A DNA stretch of 64,000 bases from positions 1,426,001 to 1,490,000 of the forward strand of contig NZ_CP011454.1 of NCBI RefSeq assembly GCF_000695095.2, written 5' to 3'. Below, piece after piece: positions 43,553 to 52,921 of this stretch. The notes beneath the pieces are model-generated. The model saw only the letters and a program-made list of their open reading frames with translations, ran no database searches and was not told the origin of the DNA. The number at the start of each line of letters is the position of its first letter. Within the stretch, counting starts at the first letter, position 1. Position numbers and translations under genes: made by a program. This DNA is from Gemmatimonas phototrophica. GTDB lineage: Bacteria > Gemmatimonadota > Gemmatimonadetes > Gemmatimonadales > Gemmatimonadaceae.

Positions 43553-44962
43553 GTGGCCACGCCCTCCGCACCAACCAGCCGCAAGATTGACCGGTCCATT
43601 GTCGAAGGGCCGGTTGGCCCCGCGGTCTGGAAGGTGGCGTGGCCTACCGTGTTGCAGAACGTCATCAGCGGTCTGCAGGGAATGATCGACCACGCGCTCG
43701 TGGGAAACTTCGTGGGCTTCGCTGGCAACGCGGCCATTGGGGTGGGGTTCCAGATCTTTCTGGTCGTGATGGTGTTCATCTCGTCGCTCTTCAGCGGCAT
43801 GGGTGTGCTGGTGGCACGGTTCGCCGGGGCCGGCGATGAGGCGGGCGTCAACAAGGCGGCTTCACAGGCATTTCTGCTGGCGCTCATGTTGTCGGTGGGG
43901 GTCCTCGCCCCGGTGGGCTACGTCTTGTCACCCACCCTGCTGGGGATGGTGAACGCCTCGGCGGCCGTGCAGGCCGAAGCGTTGCCGTATCTGCGCATCA
44001 TGTTCGTGTTTGGTTTCGGCCTGATGATGTTCTTCATGCTGGGCGGCGCACTGCGCAGTGCCGGCGATGCCAAGACGCCGCTGCGATTGGGCGTTGCACT
44101 GACGATTGGCAACATCGTGTTCAACGTGTTGCTCATTCGTGGCTACGGCCCGTTCCCGGAAATGGGCACGGCCGGCGCGGCCGCCGGCATGATGATCTCC
44201 AGTGCGCTGGTGTCGGTCTACGCCATCTGGAAGCTGTTCAGTGGGGCGTGGGTCATCGACTTCCGGGGCATGTCGTGGAAGCCCGACTGGGAAATCATTC
44301 GCGCACTGTTCCGCTTTGGCTTGCCCACCGGCGTGCAGGGCATTGCGATGAACATTGCCGGCGTGCTGCTGCTCCGCTTCATTGGTTCAACCGCGCAGAG
44401 TGCCGAAGCGCAGGCGGCCTATGCCGTGGGATACACCGAGCTGTTTTCGTTGGTGACCTGGACATCCGTCGGACTGATGGGCGCAGCCGCCACGGTCGCC
44501 GGCCAGAACCTCGGGGCAGGGTTCCCCGATCGCAGCCGCGATGCCGTACGTATTGCGGCACGCTTCGGCCTCGGGATCGCCATTGTGGTAGGGGCACTGT
44601 TCATCACCATCCCCGATGTGCTGTTGGGACTCTTCGGGATGACCGAACCGGGGGTGCTGCGCATTGGGCGCGAGCTGTTGCTGTTCCTCAGTCTCTCCGG
44701 CTTGTTCATCACGGTGGCACTCACCTTTACGGGGGGGCTGCAAGGCACCGGCGATACGCGGAGTCCGCTGTACATCACGCTCGTGTCGCAGTTTGCCCTG
44801 CCAATTGGCTTTCTCACCTTCATGCAAAGCACGCAGCAACTGCAAACGTGGCACGTCTGGAGTGCCATCCTCATGGGTCACGCCATGCGGTGCCTGTTAA
44901 GTGTGTGGCGCTTTGAGCAGGGGAAGTGGCGAAAGATCGAGCTGGGACTGCAGCGGCGCTGA
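43553..44962 (+). CDS. MATE family efflux transporter
   Basis: A 469-residue, 12-helix membrane protein of the multidrug and toxic compound extrusion family. The two halves each show the MATE repeat: KVAWPTVLQNVISGLQGMIDHALVG in the first, and IRALFRFGLPTGVQGIAMNIAG in the second. GTGDTRSPLYITL near the C-terminus is typical. Likely a Na+ or H+ antiporter exporting a drug or metabolite. It starts with GTG at 43553, 15 bases after the paaZ stop, so it may be read with the paa transcript. A hairpin follows. Confidence 0.9.
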   Translation: MATPSAPTSRKIDRSIVEGPVGPAVWKVAWPTVLQNVISGLQGMIDHALVGNFVGFAGNAAIGVGFQIFLVVMVFISSLFSGMGVLVARFAGAGDEAGVNKAASQAFLLALMLSVGVLAPVGYVLSPTLLGMVNASAAVQAEALPYLRIMFVFGFGLMMFFMLGGALRSAGDAKTPLRLGVALTIGNIVFNVLLIRGYGPFPEMGTAGAAAGMMISSALVSVYAIWKLFSGAWVIDFRGMSWKPDWEIIRALFRFGLPTGVQGIAMNIAGVLLLRFIGSTAQSAEAQAAYAVGYTELFSLVTWTSVGLMGAAATVAGQNLGAGFPDRSRDAVRIAARFGLGIAIVVGALFITIPDVLLGLFGMTEPGVLRIGRELLLFLSLSGLFITVALTFTGGLQGTGDTRSPLYITLVSQFALPIGFLTFMQSTQQLQTWHVWSAILMGHAMRCLLSVWRFEQGKWRKIELGLQRR

Positions 44963-44967
44963 GGCCT

Positions 44968-44997
44968 GCGCCACACGTCGTCCCGCGATTGTGGCGC
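44968..44997. terminator. Hairpin between convergent MATE and plug-protein genes
   Basis: GCGCCACA at 44968-44975 pairs perfectly with 44990-44997 around a 14-base loop. It lies in the 56-base gap between the two convergent stops, a suitable place for a bidirectional terminator. Confidence 0.5.
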
Positions 44998-45018
44998 TAT
45001 GACACGATGTCCGGCGGA

Positions 45019-45804
45019 TTATTTCCGCCGCGGCTCCCGACCGGCGGTGGTCCAAATCACGATCACGCCGCACCCTGAATTCCGTCCGGCAAATTCGCCG
45101 GGGACATCGGTCACGCCCGTGTAGACTTCCAGCGCCTGAATGTCGCGCACGGGAATGAGTGGCCCAAAGGTGTTGTCGATCCGTTCATCCACCACGTATT
45201 CCGGGGGACAGCCAAGAGGCGCGCGGGCCATCTGGGCGCGACAGACGCCTCCCGTACAGTTGAATTTCACGCCGCGCATGTTCCGCATCGCGTCCTGCAG
45301 CGTGTAGATGTTCAGCTCTTCCATTTCAGCGCGGGTCATGTACTGCCCGCGCCCGGTGGCCCGTCGTCGCTCAAAGTCGGTGAACCGTCGCCCCAGCGCC
45401 GGATCGGCGGTCACCGGGACCTTGGGGAGCAGCTGGGCTCGGCCGGTATCGGTGCTTGCCGCCACCGCGGCCGGTGTCCCCGGCGCGGGCACCGGCTCAA
45501 TCTCGAGGTCGCGCTCCATGCGCTCCTTGGCGGCGAACGCGAGGGTAACGCTGCCGCGGGAGTACCCGGGGGCGCTGACAAGGAACCGGTGGATCCCCAC
45601 CTTCAGCCCCTCAAGCCGGTAGCGACCAAGGGAGTCGGTGCGGGCGCTGGCCCCAGTGGTGGTGACGGCAATGGTGGCGTCGGCTACGGGGCCACCGGTG
45701 GCCGCATCGAGGATTCGACCGCTCAGCGTTGCCGACGACTGGGCCGCCAACGGCGCACCCCACAACGCAACCAGTACGCCGAAAATGGGACGAACCGTTC
45801 GCAT
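45019..45804 (-). CDS. Carboxypeptidase-like plus TonB-plug domain protein without a barrel
   Basis: A 261-residue exported protein with a signal peptide (PIFGVLVALWGAPLAAQ). A carboxypeptidase-regulatory-like beta sandwich follows at about residues 25-105 (SGRILDAATGGPVADATIAV). The C-terminal part resembles a TonB-receptor plug (AEMEELNIYTLQDAMRNMRGVKF, YVVDERIDNTF, IQALEVYTGVTDVPGEFAG) and contains several cysteines, but no beta-barrel follows. It stands divergent from the SusC-like gene with a 227-base shared promoter region. It may regulate or plug receptors, or be a reduced receptor. Confidence 0.72.
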   Translation of the reverse strand: MRTVRPIFGVLVALWGAPLAAQSSATLSGRILDAATGGPVADATIAVTTTGASARTDSLGRYRLEGLKVGIHRFLVSAPGYSRGSVTLAFAAKERMERDLEIEPVPAPGTPAAVAASTDTGRAQLLPKVPVTADPALGRRFTDFERRRATGRGQYMTRAEMEELNIYTLQDAMRNMRGVKFNCTGGVCRAQMARAPLGCPPEYVVDERIDNTFGPLIPVRDIQALEVYTGVTDVPGEFAGRNSGCGVIVIWTTAGREPRRK

Positions 45805-46031
45805 TGTATCGAAGAATTGTCTCAGCACTGGAGGGTTCCGGCTGGCTGTTGAGAGGAGGTTCCCAAGAATTGGACTCGACGACGACTTACGTGAGGAATC
45901 TGTTACGAAACCGACATGAAGTGATTGCAAACTGGCGCGAAATGCCGCACTTTGGGCCCGGTCGGCGCGACGGGTCGTCAAGCCGCATTACACCGGGACG
46001 AACAATTCGTCCCAACGAGCCAGGAGCATGA
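45805..46031. promoter_or_regulatory. Divergent region with a perfect hairpin in the SusC-like leader
   Basis: 227 bases between divergent starts. GGGACGAA at 45995-46002 pairs perfectly with 46006-46013 around CAA, ending 18 bases before the SusC start and just ahead of its AGGAG (46022-46026). It could be an operator or an RNA structure controlling translation. No gene is seen. Confidence 0.4.
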
Positions 46032-49000
46032 ATGTTTCACCAGATGCGTCGGTTGGTCGCCGTCGCTGCGCTGGCCGTGATTCCCGCTGCGGGACTCTCG
46101 GCCCAACAAAACGCGACCGTGACCGGTCGGGTCAGCACGAACGGAGCTCCCCTTGGCGGTGCGCAGGTCGGCATCGTGGAGTTGGGCGTCGGGAGTGTCA
46201 CGGATGCGCAGGGTCGTTTCACCTTCACAGTGGACCCTGCGCGCGCGGGAGGCAAGCAGGTCACGGTACTTGCCCGCACCATCGGGTATCGCCCCGTCAA
46301 GCATATCATCACGCTGACGGCTGGCCGGATTGAGCAGAACTTCAGCCTCGAGAAGGACGTTCTGAATCTCGAAGCCGTCGTGACCACCGGCGTGTCGGAT
46401 GCAACGTCGCAGAAGAAGACCACCTTCTCGGTGGCGGCCGTGGACAATGCGCAGATCAAGGAAGCGCCCGCGTCGTCCCCGCTCGGTGCCCTCAGCGGTC
46501 GCGTGGCCGGCGCCAGCGTGACGGCCGTGAACGGTGAGCCCGGTTCGGCCCCCCGAATTCGCCTGCGTGGCCCCACGTCGCTGACCGGGTCGCAGGATCC
46601 GCTCATCATCGTGGACGGCACCATTTCCCGTATCTCGCTCGCCGACATCAATGCGCAGGACATCGAGCGCATCGAAGTCATCAAGGGCGCTGCGGCCAGC
46701 TCGCTGTATGGCTCCGACGCCGCCAACGGTGTGGTGCAGATCTTCACCAAGCGTGGCGCCAACCTTGCGGCCGGGTCCACGCAGATCACGGTGCGCAACG
46801 AGTTCGGCTCCAACGACCTGCGCAAGTCCATCCCGAACAACTTCTCGCACCCCTACAAGGTAACCGCGAACGGCGACTTCCTGCGCGATGGCAACGGCAA
46901 TCGCGTGCAGGAAGACGACCGCATTTCGGATAATTCCTACCGGGAAACGTTCGACCAGTTGGGCGAGGTGTTCCGTTCCGGCCAGTTCATGACCAACTAC
47001 ATCTCGGTTGGTCAGCGCAACGCGAACTCGAACTTCAACGCGTCGTTCGAAAACTCCAAGGATCAGGGCATCGCGAACATTCTGAGCGGTTACAACCGTC
47101 AGAATTTCCGCCTGAACCTGGACATGGAGCTGCACCCCAAGCTCGACTTCCAGACGGGCGCGTTCTACGGCCAGTCCAAGGCCGACCAGGCCGATGACAG
47201 CTCAGGCGATGCCTGGTTCGGGCTGCGCTTCCTGGAGCCGAACATCAACCTGAACGGCACCAATCCGGATGGCACGGAGTATCTGGCGGCCATTCGTCAG
47301 TCGCCGGCGTCGGGCAACGTGAGCAACCCGTTGTATCGCTGGAACACGATCAAGAATTCCGCTGATCGGGCGCGCTTCACGGGGCTCATCAAGGTGCGCT
47401 ACCGTCCCACCAACTGGTTGACGGCGGAAGCGAACAGCAATTTCGACCGTGGCTCTCGGACCTTCCGTTCGTTCGTGCCGCTGGGCTACATCGGCTCCAC
47501 CGGTACGGTGAGCAAGGGCAGCATCTCCAACAACGAGACGCTTACCCGCGCCTACAATCTGGGCGGTACGCTGACGGCCACGAAGAGCACGTCGTGGTTT
47601 ACCAACACCACGAAGCTGGCCTGGGTGTACGAAGACCAGATGAATACGCAGACCTCGGTGGCGGCCACGGCTCTTACGGTACCCCGCGTCACGGAGTTCT
47701 CGGCGGCCTCGCGCGATCCCGAAAACCCGGTCATCCCGGGCTCGTTCTCGCAGCCTATTCGCAACCAGAACTTCTTCGCGATCACCACATTCGATATCAA
47801 GGACAAGTACATCATTGACGGTCTGATCCGTCAGGACCAGTCGTCGCTCTTTGGTAACGACCAACGCTCCAAGACGTTCAAGCGCCTCTCCGGCGCCTGG
47901 CGCGTCAGCGAAGACATCACGCTTCCGGGCGTGGACGAATTCAAGCTGCGGGCGTCGTACGGCGAAGCGGGGCTCCGCCCGGTGTTCGACGCGCAGTACG
48001 AGCAGTTTGCCATTCAGGGCGGCAGCCCGGTCAAGATCACCCTGGGCAATCCCAATCTTCGCCCGGCGTTCTCCCGCGAAATTGAAGGTGGTTTCAACCT
48101 CAATTTCCTGAAGAACTTCAGCTTCGAGTACAGCTACTCCAGCAAGATCACGGACGACCAGATTCTGAACGTGCCGGTGTCGTCGGCGACCGGTTTCCGG
48201 AACCAGTGGATCAATGCCGGCTCGCTGGAAGGCAAGACGCACGAAGTGTTGCTGGGAGCCGTCCTGGCCTCCAAGAAGGACTTCCTGTGGCGGGTCAACG
48301 TGGCCGGTGATCGCACGCGCCAGAAGGTGCGCAGCCTCGCTGTGCCGCCGTTCCTGGTGGGTCCCGTGGCCAACACCACGATCTTCCGTCTCGCGCCGGG
48401 CCAGCCGTTCGGCATTGTGTACGGCAGCTCCTGGGTGCAGTCGGCCTCGCAGCTCGAGTCCATGGTTGCCGCGAAGCGCCTGAGCGGCACCGCCGCCGAC
48501 TACGTGCTGAACGAAGAAGGCTACTACGTCTCCAAGACGGCGTGGCGGACCATCAACGAGCGCCCCATCAAGTTCCTTGATGCCGACGGCAACTCGCTGC
48601 GTCAGATTGCCGACGTGAACCCCGACTTCAACCTCAACTTCAATACCCAGCTCAACTGGAAGAAGTTTGCGGTGACGGCCGTGGTGAACTGGGTGCAGGG
48701 TGGCCAGATCTACAACTATACGCGTCAGTGGCCGTTCTTCGACCAGCGTGACCCGGCGTTCGACCAGCGTGGCAAGCCGGAAGTGGAGAAGAAGCCCACC
48801 ACGTACTACGCCACGTTCTACAACAACTTCGACGCGAACTCGTACTTCGTGGAAGACGGTTCCTACGTGCGTCTGCGTGAACTGGCCGTGAACTACGAAA
48901 TCCCGTCGGCGATCACCAAGCGGTTCGGTATGAGCGATGGCCGTACCGCGCGCCTCGGCGTGGTTGGACGGAACCTCTTTACCAGCACCAAGTACAGCGG

Positions 49001-49112
49001 TTACGATCCCGATGTGTCCGGTGGCGGCAGCAATCCGTTTGCCTACCGCGTGGACTACTTCACGTATCCGATCTTCAAGACGTTCACGTTCATGCTGGAG
49101 CTCGGTCTGTGA
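46032..49112 (+). CDS. SusC/RagA-family TonB-linked outer-membrane transporter
   Basis: A 1,026-residue outer-membrane receptor. After a signal peptide (about 1-25) comes a carboxypeptidase-D-like regulatory domain (27-110), a plug (about 118-240; SPLGALSGRVAG, PLIIVDGTIS, IERIEVIKGAAASSLYGSDAANGVVQI) and a 22-strand barrel to the terminal FMLELGL. SusC proteins import oligosaccharides or peptides with a SusD lipoprotein lid. The partner overlaps its stop (GTGA at 49109), so they form a complex. ATG 46032 has AGGAG five bases upstream. The downstream peptidase cluster suggests a peptide substrate, but no glycoside hydrolase accompanies it, so substrate is inferred only. Confidence 0.92.
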   Translation: MFHQMRRLVAVAALAVIPAAGLSAQQNATVTGRVSTNGAPLGGAQVGIVELGVGSVTDAQGRFTFTVDPARAGGKQVTVLARTIGYRPVKHIITLTAGRIEQNFSLEKDVLNLEAVVTTGVSDATSQKKTTFSVAAVDNAQIKEAPASSPLGALSGRVAGASVTAVNGEPGSAPRIRLRGPTSLTGSQDPLIIVDGTISRISLADINAQDIERIEVIKGAAASSLYGSDAANGVVQIFTKRGANLAAGSTQITVRNEFGSNDLRKSIPNNFSHPYKVTANGDFLRDGNGNRVQEDDRISDNSYRETFDQLGEVFRSGQFMTNYISVGQRNANSNFNASFENSKDQGIANILSGYNRQNFRLNLDMELHPKLDFQTGAFYGQSKADQADDSSGDAWFGLRFLEPNINLNGTNPDGTEYLAAIRQSPASGNVSNPLYRWNTIKNSADRARFTGLIKVRYRPTNWLTAEANSNFDRGSRTFRSFVPLGYIGSTGTVSKGSISNNETLTRAYNLGGTLTATKSTSWFTNTTKLAWVYEDQMNTQTSVAATALTVPRVTEFSAASRDPENPVIPGSFSQPIRNQNFFAITTFDIKDKYIIDGLIRQDQSSLFGNDQRSKTFKRLSGAWRVSEDITLPGVDEFKLRASYGEAGLRPVFDAQYEQFAIQGGSPVKITLGNPNLRPAFSREIEGGFNLNFLKNFSFEYSYSSKITDDQILNVPVSSATGFRNQWINAGSLEGKTHEVLLGAVLASKKDFLWRVNVAGDRTRQKVRSLAVPPFLVGPVANTTIFRLAPGQPFGIVYGSSWVQSASQLESMVAAKRLSGTAADYVLNEEGYYVSKTAWRTINERPIKFLDADGNSLRQIADVNPDFNLNFNTQLNWKKFAVTAVVNWVQGGQIYNYTRQWPFFDQRDPAFDQRGKPEVEKKPTTYYATFYNNFDANSYFVEDGSYVRLRELAVNYEIPSAITKRFGMSDGRTARLGVVGRNLFTSTKYSGYDPDVSGGGSNPFAYRVDYFTYPIFKTFTFMLELGL

Positions 49113-50713
49113 GCCCCCTCAATCCGATGTTCTCATTCAAGTTCCGCGGGGCCGTCGGCCTCGCGATGGGCGCCATGCTCCTCGCCGGGTGCAATTCGCT
49201 CGACGTGGAGAATCCGAACGCGCCGGACGCCAACCGCGCGCTCGCTGATCCCAATGCCATTGAGGCGGTGGCTGGCGGGACCATGCGTTCCTGGTACAAC
49301 ACCTGGGAAGGCATGGAGGGCGGCGGCCCGCTCAGCACCATGGCGCAGGCCTATTCGGCGTCGTGGAACAACTTCAACATGAACTTCTACAGCTCGATCG
49401 ATGGCGATGGTACGCGCAACACGCGCGCCTACCAGAACGATCTGGCATCGGCTGGCCGCACCACCATGATCGCCTACTGGGAAGGGTATTACTCGACCCT
49501 GTCGTCGGCGGTGGATGTACTTACGGCCATCCGCAAGAACAACCTCGTCATCAGCAACGCGTCCAATACCAAGCGTGCCGAGACCGTGGCGCAGCTGATG
49601 CACGGTGCCGCCCTCATGGGCATCGCGCTTAACTACGACAAGGGCTACGTCATCGACGAAACGTCCGACCTCGCGCTGCTGGAATACAAGACGCGCAAGG
49701 AAGTCCGTGATGCGGCCGTTGCCTCGTTGGAGAAGGCGGCCACGCTGGCCGCGGCCAATACGTTCACCACGCCCTCGGGATGGACGAACGGAACGGCCTA
49801 CACCAACGTGCAGATCGCGCAGATTGCCCGCACGATGGCGGCCATGACGCTCGCCTACTATCCGCGCACGGCGACCGAAAACGACGCCGTGGATTGGGCG
49901 AAGGTCTCCACGTTGGCGGCCGGGGGTATCTCCTCCACCGGTGCCGGCTTTGACTTCAACTTCAGCGGCGACGGCTGCAACTCGTGGTGCCACGAGATCC
50001 TGTACTGGTTCAATGCCTTCGACGGCGGGCGCGTCAGCACCCGCGTTGCGGCGCTCATGGACCCGGCCACGCAGCGGCACCCGTACCCGGCTGGCGGCAA
50101 CCCGGCGCCAAACTCGCCGGACAAGCGGCTTGGCGACGGGTCGTTCGGGCCGGATGATGAAGACTTCGCCGGCTACTTTGGGACCAATCCCAAGACGGCG
50201 CGCGCTGGCACGGACTTCGTGTACTCGCGTGAAGAAATCTTCCGTCCGGATCGCGGCATGTACCACCAGTCGAACCTTGGTCACATTCGCTACGATCGTT
50301 CCGGCGAACAGTCACCGCAGGCGATCTACGGTGGGTTCGGTGCGGCGCCGGTCATCTCCAAGCACCAAAACGATCTGATCTGGGCGGAAGCCGAGCTGCG
50401 TCGTTCGGGCGGAAACCTCGCCACGGCCGCGTCGCTCATCAACAAGACTCGCGTCGATCGTGGTGGCCTCTCGGCCGCGACGGCTGGCGAGGGCGCTCCC
50501 GCGCTCATCACCAAGCTCATTTACGAGCAGGAAGTGGAACTCCTGGGCTTGGGTCCGTCACCGTTCTACCAGCGCCGTCGTGTTGCCGGTGGCCTGTTGG
50601 CCGGCACCCCACGCGAAATGCCGGTGCCTGCCAAGGAACTCGGCGTGAAGGGCGATGCCTTCTACACCTTCGGTGGCTCGGGTAACCCGGCCAACAGCCC
50701 GACTCCGCCGTGA
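49109..50713 (+). CDS. SusD/RagB-family nutrient-binding lipoprotein
   Basis: A 534-residue outer-membrane lipoprotein (lipobox MLLAGC) with the TPR-rich SusD fold, the lid of the SusC channel. It is diverged from Bacteroidetes SusD, but the AQAYSASWNNF region, the helical repeats and the C-terminal KTRVDRGGL/IYEQEVELLGLGPSPFYQRRR blocks are typical. GTG 49109 overlaps the susC stop; an ATG at 49127 would give a cleaner signal peptide. A 12-bp hairpin follows at 50756. Confidence 0.85.
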   Translation: MSPLNPMFSFKFRGAVGLAMGAMLLAGCNSLDVENPNAPDANRALADPNAIEAVAGGTMRSWYNTWEGMEGGGPLSTMAQAYSASWNNFNMNFYSSIDGDGTRNTRAYQNDLASAGRTTMIAYWEGYYSTLSSAVDVLTAIRKNNLVISNASNTKRAETVAQLMHGAALMGIALNYDKGYVIDETSDLALLEYKTRKEVRDAAVASLEKAATLAAANTFTTPSGWTNGTAYTNVQIAQIARTMAAMTLAYYPRTATENDAVDWAKVSTLAAGGISSTGAGFDFNFSGDGCNSWCHEILYWFNAFDGGRVSTRVAALMDPATQRHPYPAGGNPAPNSPDKRLGDGSFGPDDEDFAGYFGTNPKTARAGTDFVYSREEIFRPDRGMYHQSNLGHIRYDRSGEQSPQAIYGGFGAAPVISKHQNDLIWAEAELRRSGGNLATAASLINKTRVDRGGLSAATAGEGAPALITKLIYEQEVELLGLGPSPFYQRRRVAGGLLAGTPREMPVPAKELGVKGDAFYTFGGSGNPANSPTPP

Positions 50714-50755
50714 TGCGGTAACGGCTGGCTGAAGAACATCCAGCAGGCAGGAAAC

Positions 50756-50783
50756 CGGAGGCCGGGCGTTTGCCCGGCCTCCG
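50756..50783 (+). terminator. Perfect 12-bp hairpin after susD
   Basis: CGGAGGCCGGGC at 50756-50767 pairs with 50772-50783 around GTTT, 43 bases after the susD stop. It likely ends the susCD transcript; only a weak T-rich stretch follows. Confidence 0.65.
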
Positions 50784-50851
50784 TGTCGTTGGGGGCTACC
50801 CTTCGCCGCCAGCTAATGACTTTTGTGGCCGACATCATTTTCTTTGTGCGT

Positions 50852-51832
50852 ATGAGATGTCTACGAGCTGCGTGGGTTGCCGGAATCAGCCTGCTGGCCT
50901 GTTCCCCGGAAGGAAAGTCGTCAACGCCTGCGACGATCGCGACGCCGGTACGCCTGCGGAATGTCCCAGCTCAACTGGCGATCTCGCTCGACAGCGGAGC
51001 AACGGTGCAATACGGCCGAGTCGCTGGCGATTCCGGTGCTCGGCTGGTAATTCGGCCAATGATGGATTCCGCGGCCGACTATCGGCTGTGCGGTGTGGTG
51101 GCTGGCGCCTCCCGGATACCACCAACCCTGCTGGCGCGCTGGCCGGTAGATACGAATGCCCCGGTATTGGCGTGGCGAGCGTTGGCTACGCCGTACGTAC
51201 AGGGGGTGCGATTCCTCATGCCCGGCCAAGCGGCGTATTACTACTTTGAGGGGGTCACCCGTGAAGGTACACGCCGCGTAAGCCTGCGCTGGCCCGTGAC
51301 GGCCGATCCCGCCAATCCCGTGCCGGTTGGCGCCCCCGACTCGCTGCTGGAATCGCTGCTGTCTCCGCATCCGCGCGCGGTGGACTCCGTGGTGGCCGCA
51401 TTGACCGTCGGCGACAGCTCGATGGCACAATTCCCCACGCAAAGTGCCAACCGTCCGGTGCAACGCGAGCATGCGGTGCTGCTACTGCGCGATTTGCCGC
51501 TGTACGAAGTCGCTCTGTCTCCGGCTTGCCCTACGGCAACCGTGGCCGTGCCGGTGCTGGCTCGAACTGATGTGATGGTGCGCATCCCCACCATCCCGGG
51601 CGACGTGGTTCGTGCGCAGGCCGTAGTCACTGACGGCACGGTGCGCATTGGATTTGATGAAGCGCCGCCGCGAGAGGAACTCCGCGAGCGGGCCTCCATG
51701 CCGGAGGCGGTGATCGAAGCGGGGGCGATGCCTCGCGTGACGCTGCGGGTTCGGGTGCAGGTGGTGCCTCGGGCCCAGAGTAGCCAACAGGTCGTGTACC
51801 TCACGGTACAGAAGTCACGGCCCGCTCCATGA
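50852..51832 (+). CDS. Lipoprotein of unknown function (paralogue 1 of a tandem pair)
   Basis: A 326-residue lipoprotein (lipobox ISLLAC). The mature protein is largely beta, with paired cysteines (RLCGVV and the later SPACPTATV). The block YYFEGVTREGTRRVSLRWPV also occurs, with few changes, in the next gene (YRFEGFTRDGATRVSLRWPV), and both have a LCGV motif and the same overall order, so they are tandem paralogues. No enzymatic motif is visible. ATG 50852 was chosen to fit the signal peptide. Its stop overlaps the next start (ATGA at 51829). Confidence 0.68.
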   Translation: MRCLRAAWVAGISLLACSPEGKSSTPATIATPVRLRNVPAQLAISLDSGATVQYGRVAGDSGARLVIRPMMDSAADYRLCGVVAGASRIPPTLLARWPVDTNAPVLAWRALATPYVQGVRFLMPGQAAYYYFEGVTREGTRRVSLRWPVTADPANPVPVGAPDSLLESLLSPHPRAVDSVVAALTVGDSSMAQFPTQSANRPVQREHAVLLLRDLPLYEVALSPACPTATVAVPVLARTDVMVRIPTIPGDVVRAQAVVTDGTVRIGFDEAPPREELRERASMPEAVIEAGAMPRVTLRVRVQVVPRAQSSQQVVYLTVQKSRPAP

Positions 51833-52899
51833 CGCCGCGTCCCCCCGGCCATTCTGCACGACACGAACATTTTTCTGACCGCATGCTGACCGCTGGTGCT
51901 ATTTTCATCCGCCCTGTATCGGCGGCGTCACGTGCCGCGACCTGGTTTGCCTTCTCGGCCACGTTGCTTGCCTGCGGCAAGGCAGTTCCCTCAGGGGACC
52001 GTACGGATTCCGGTGAAACGTCCCGTACGGCCTCGTTGCAACTGTTGCAGCCTCCAGCGTCATTGCCGCTCACCCTGCAAACGGCCAACGGCGCGCAACG
52101 CGGGGTGGTGCCCCCCGCAGGCGACGAGCGTTTCCGCACCGCCCTGCGGACAGACGACGAGGCCACTGCTCGCCTCTGCGGCGTTTTGGTCGGTCGGAGT
52201 CGGTTCAGCGAAGTCTTGCCGTTCGGTTGGCCCGTGGATTCTCTGATGCCGCAGTTGGCGCCAAAAATTCTGACGGGCGCCGATGTGTACGGACTGCGCG
52301 TGCTGGTCCCGGGAAAGGAGGCGTCCTACCGATTTGAAGGATTCACGAGGGACGGCGCTACACGCGTGAGCCTGCGATGGCCCGTGCGTTCGGAGCGGAG
52401 CGTGCCTGCTACTGCCTCTGATCCGGAAATTGAAGCCGTGATCCAACCGTCGCCCGCGTCACTTGATTCGCTGGTGATGGCCTTGCGGTATGCCGATACC
52501 ACCGCGCGCCCCCCGGGAAATGTCCCGGCCACGACCGTGTCCGCCCCCGACATCGCCCGCGCGGTACGTCTCGTTCGGGATGTGCCCTACTTCCCCATTG
52601 GTTTCTCAGCGCCGTGTCGGGACGCGCATTTTTTTCTGACGGTCGGGGCCGGTATCGACAAGGTGATTCGGGTATTGGTCAAGAAAGACGAGCGCATCAC
52701 GGCCACCGTTGCTTCGTCCACCGGCAAGATCGCCGTATCCGTGGTGGCCGGACCCGGTGATGCCCCACTGGCCGCATCAGCCACGGCAACCGCGACCGCC
52801 GATGGTTACGTGGTCGTGCGCGTACGCTATACCACGACCGCGCCCGGCGATCCCATCCAGCAGACGATCCTTTTGCGCGTCATGTCCGAACAGCGCTGA
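51829..52899 (+). CDS. Lipoprotein of unknown function (paralogue 2 of a tandem pair)
   Basis: A 356-residue probable lipoprotein (ATLLAC), overlapping the upstream paralogue by four bases. An in-frame ATG at 51883 gives a more compact signal. It shares the RLCGVLVG, FEGFTRDGATRVSLRWPV, and C-terminal strand-rich regions with its neighbour. Divergence between the two is high, so the duplication is old. Function unknown; position between the SusCD pair and secreted peptidases suggests a surface or periplasmic role. Confidence 0.68.
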   Translation: MTPRPPGHSARHEHFSDRMLTAGAIFIRPVSAASRAATWFAFSATLLACGKAVPSGDRTDSGETSRTASLQLLQPPASLPLTLQTANGAQRGVVPPAGDERFRTALRTDDEATARLCGVLVGRSRFSEVLPFGWPVDSLMPQLAPKILTGADVYGLRVLVPGKEASYRFEGFTRDGATRVSLRWPVRSERSVPATASDPEIEAVIQPSPASLDSLVMALRYADTTARPPGNVPATTVSAPDIARAVRLVRDVPYFPIGFSAPCRDAHFFLTVGAGIDKVIRVLVKKDERITATVASSTGKIAVSVVAGPGDAPLAASATATATADGYVVVRVRYTTTAPGDPIQQTILLRVMSEQR

Positions 52900-52921
52900 T
52901 CACCCTTTCGTGGAGTTGAGC

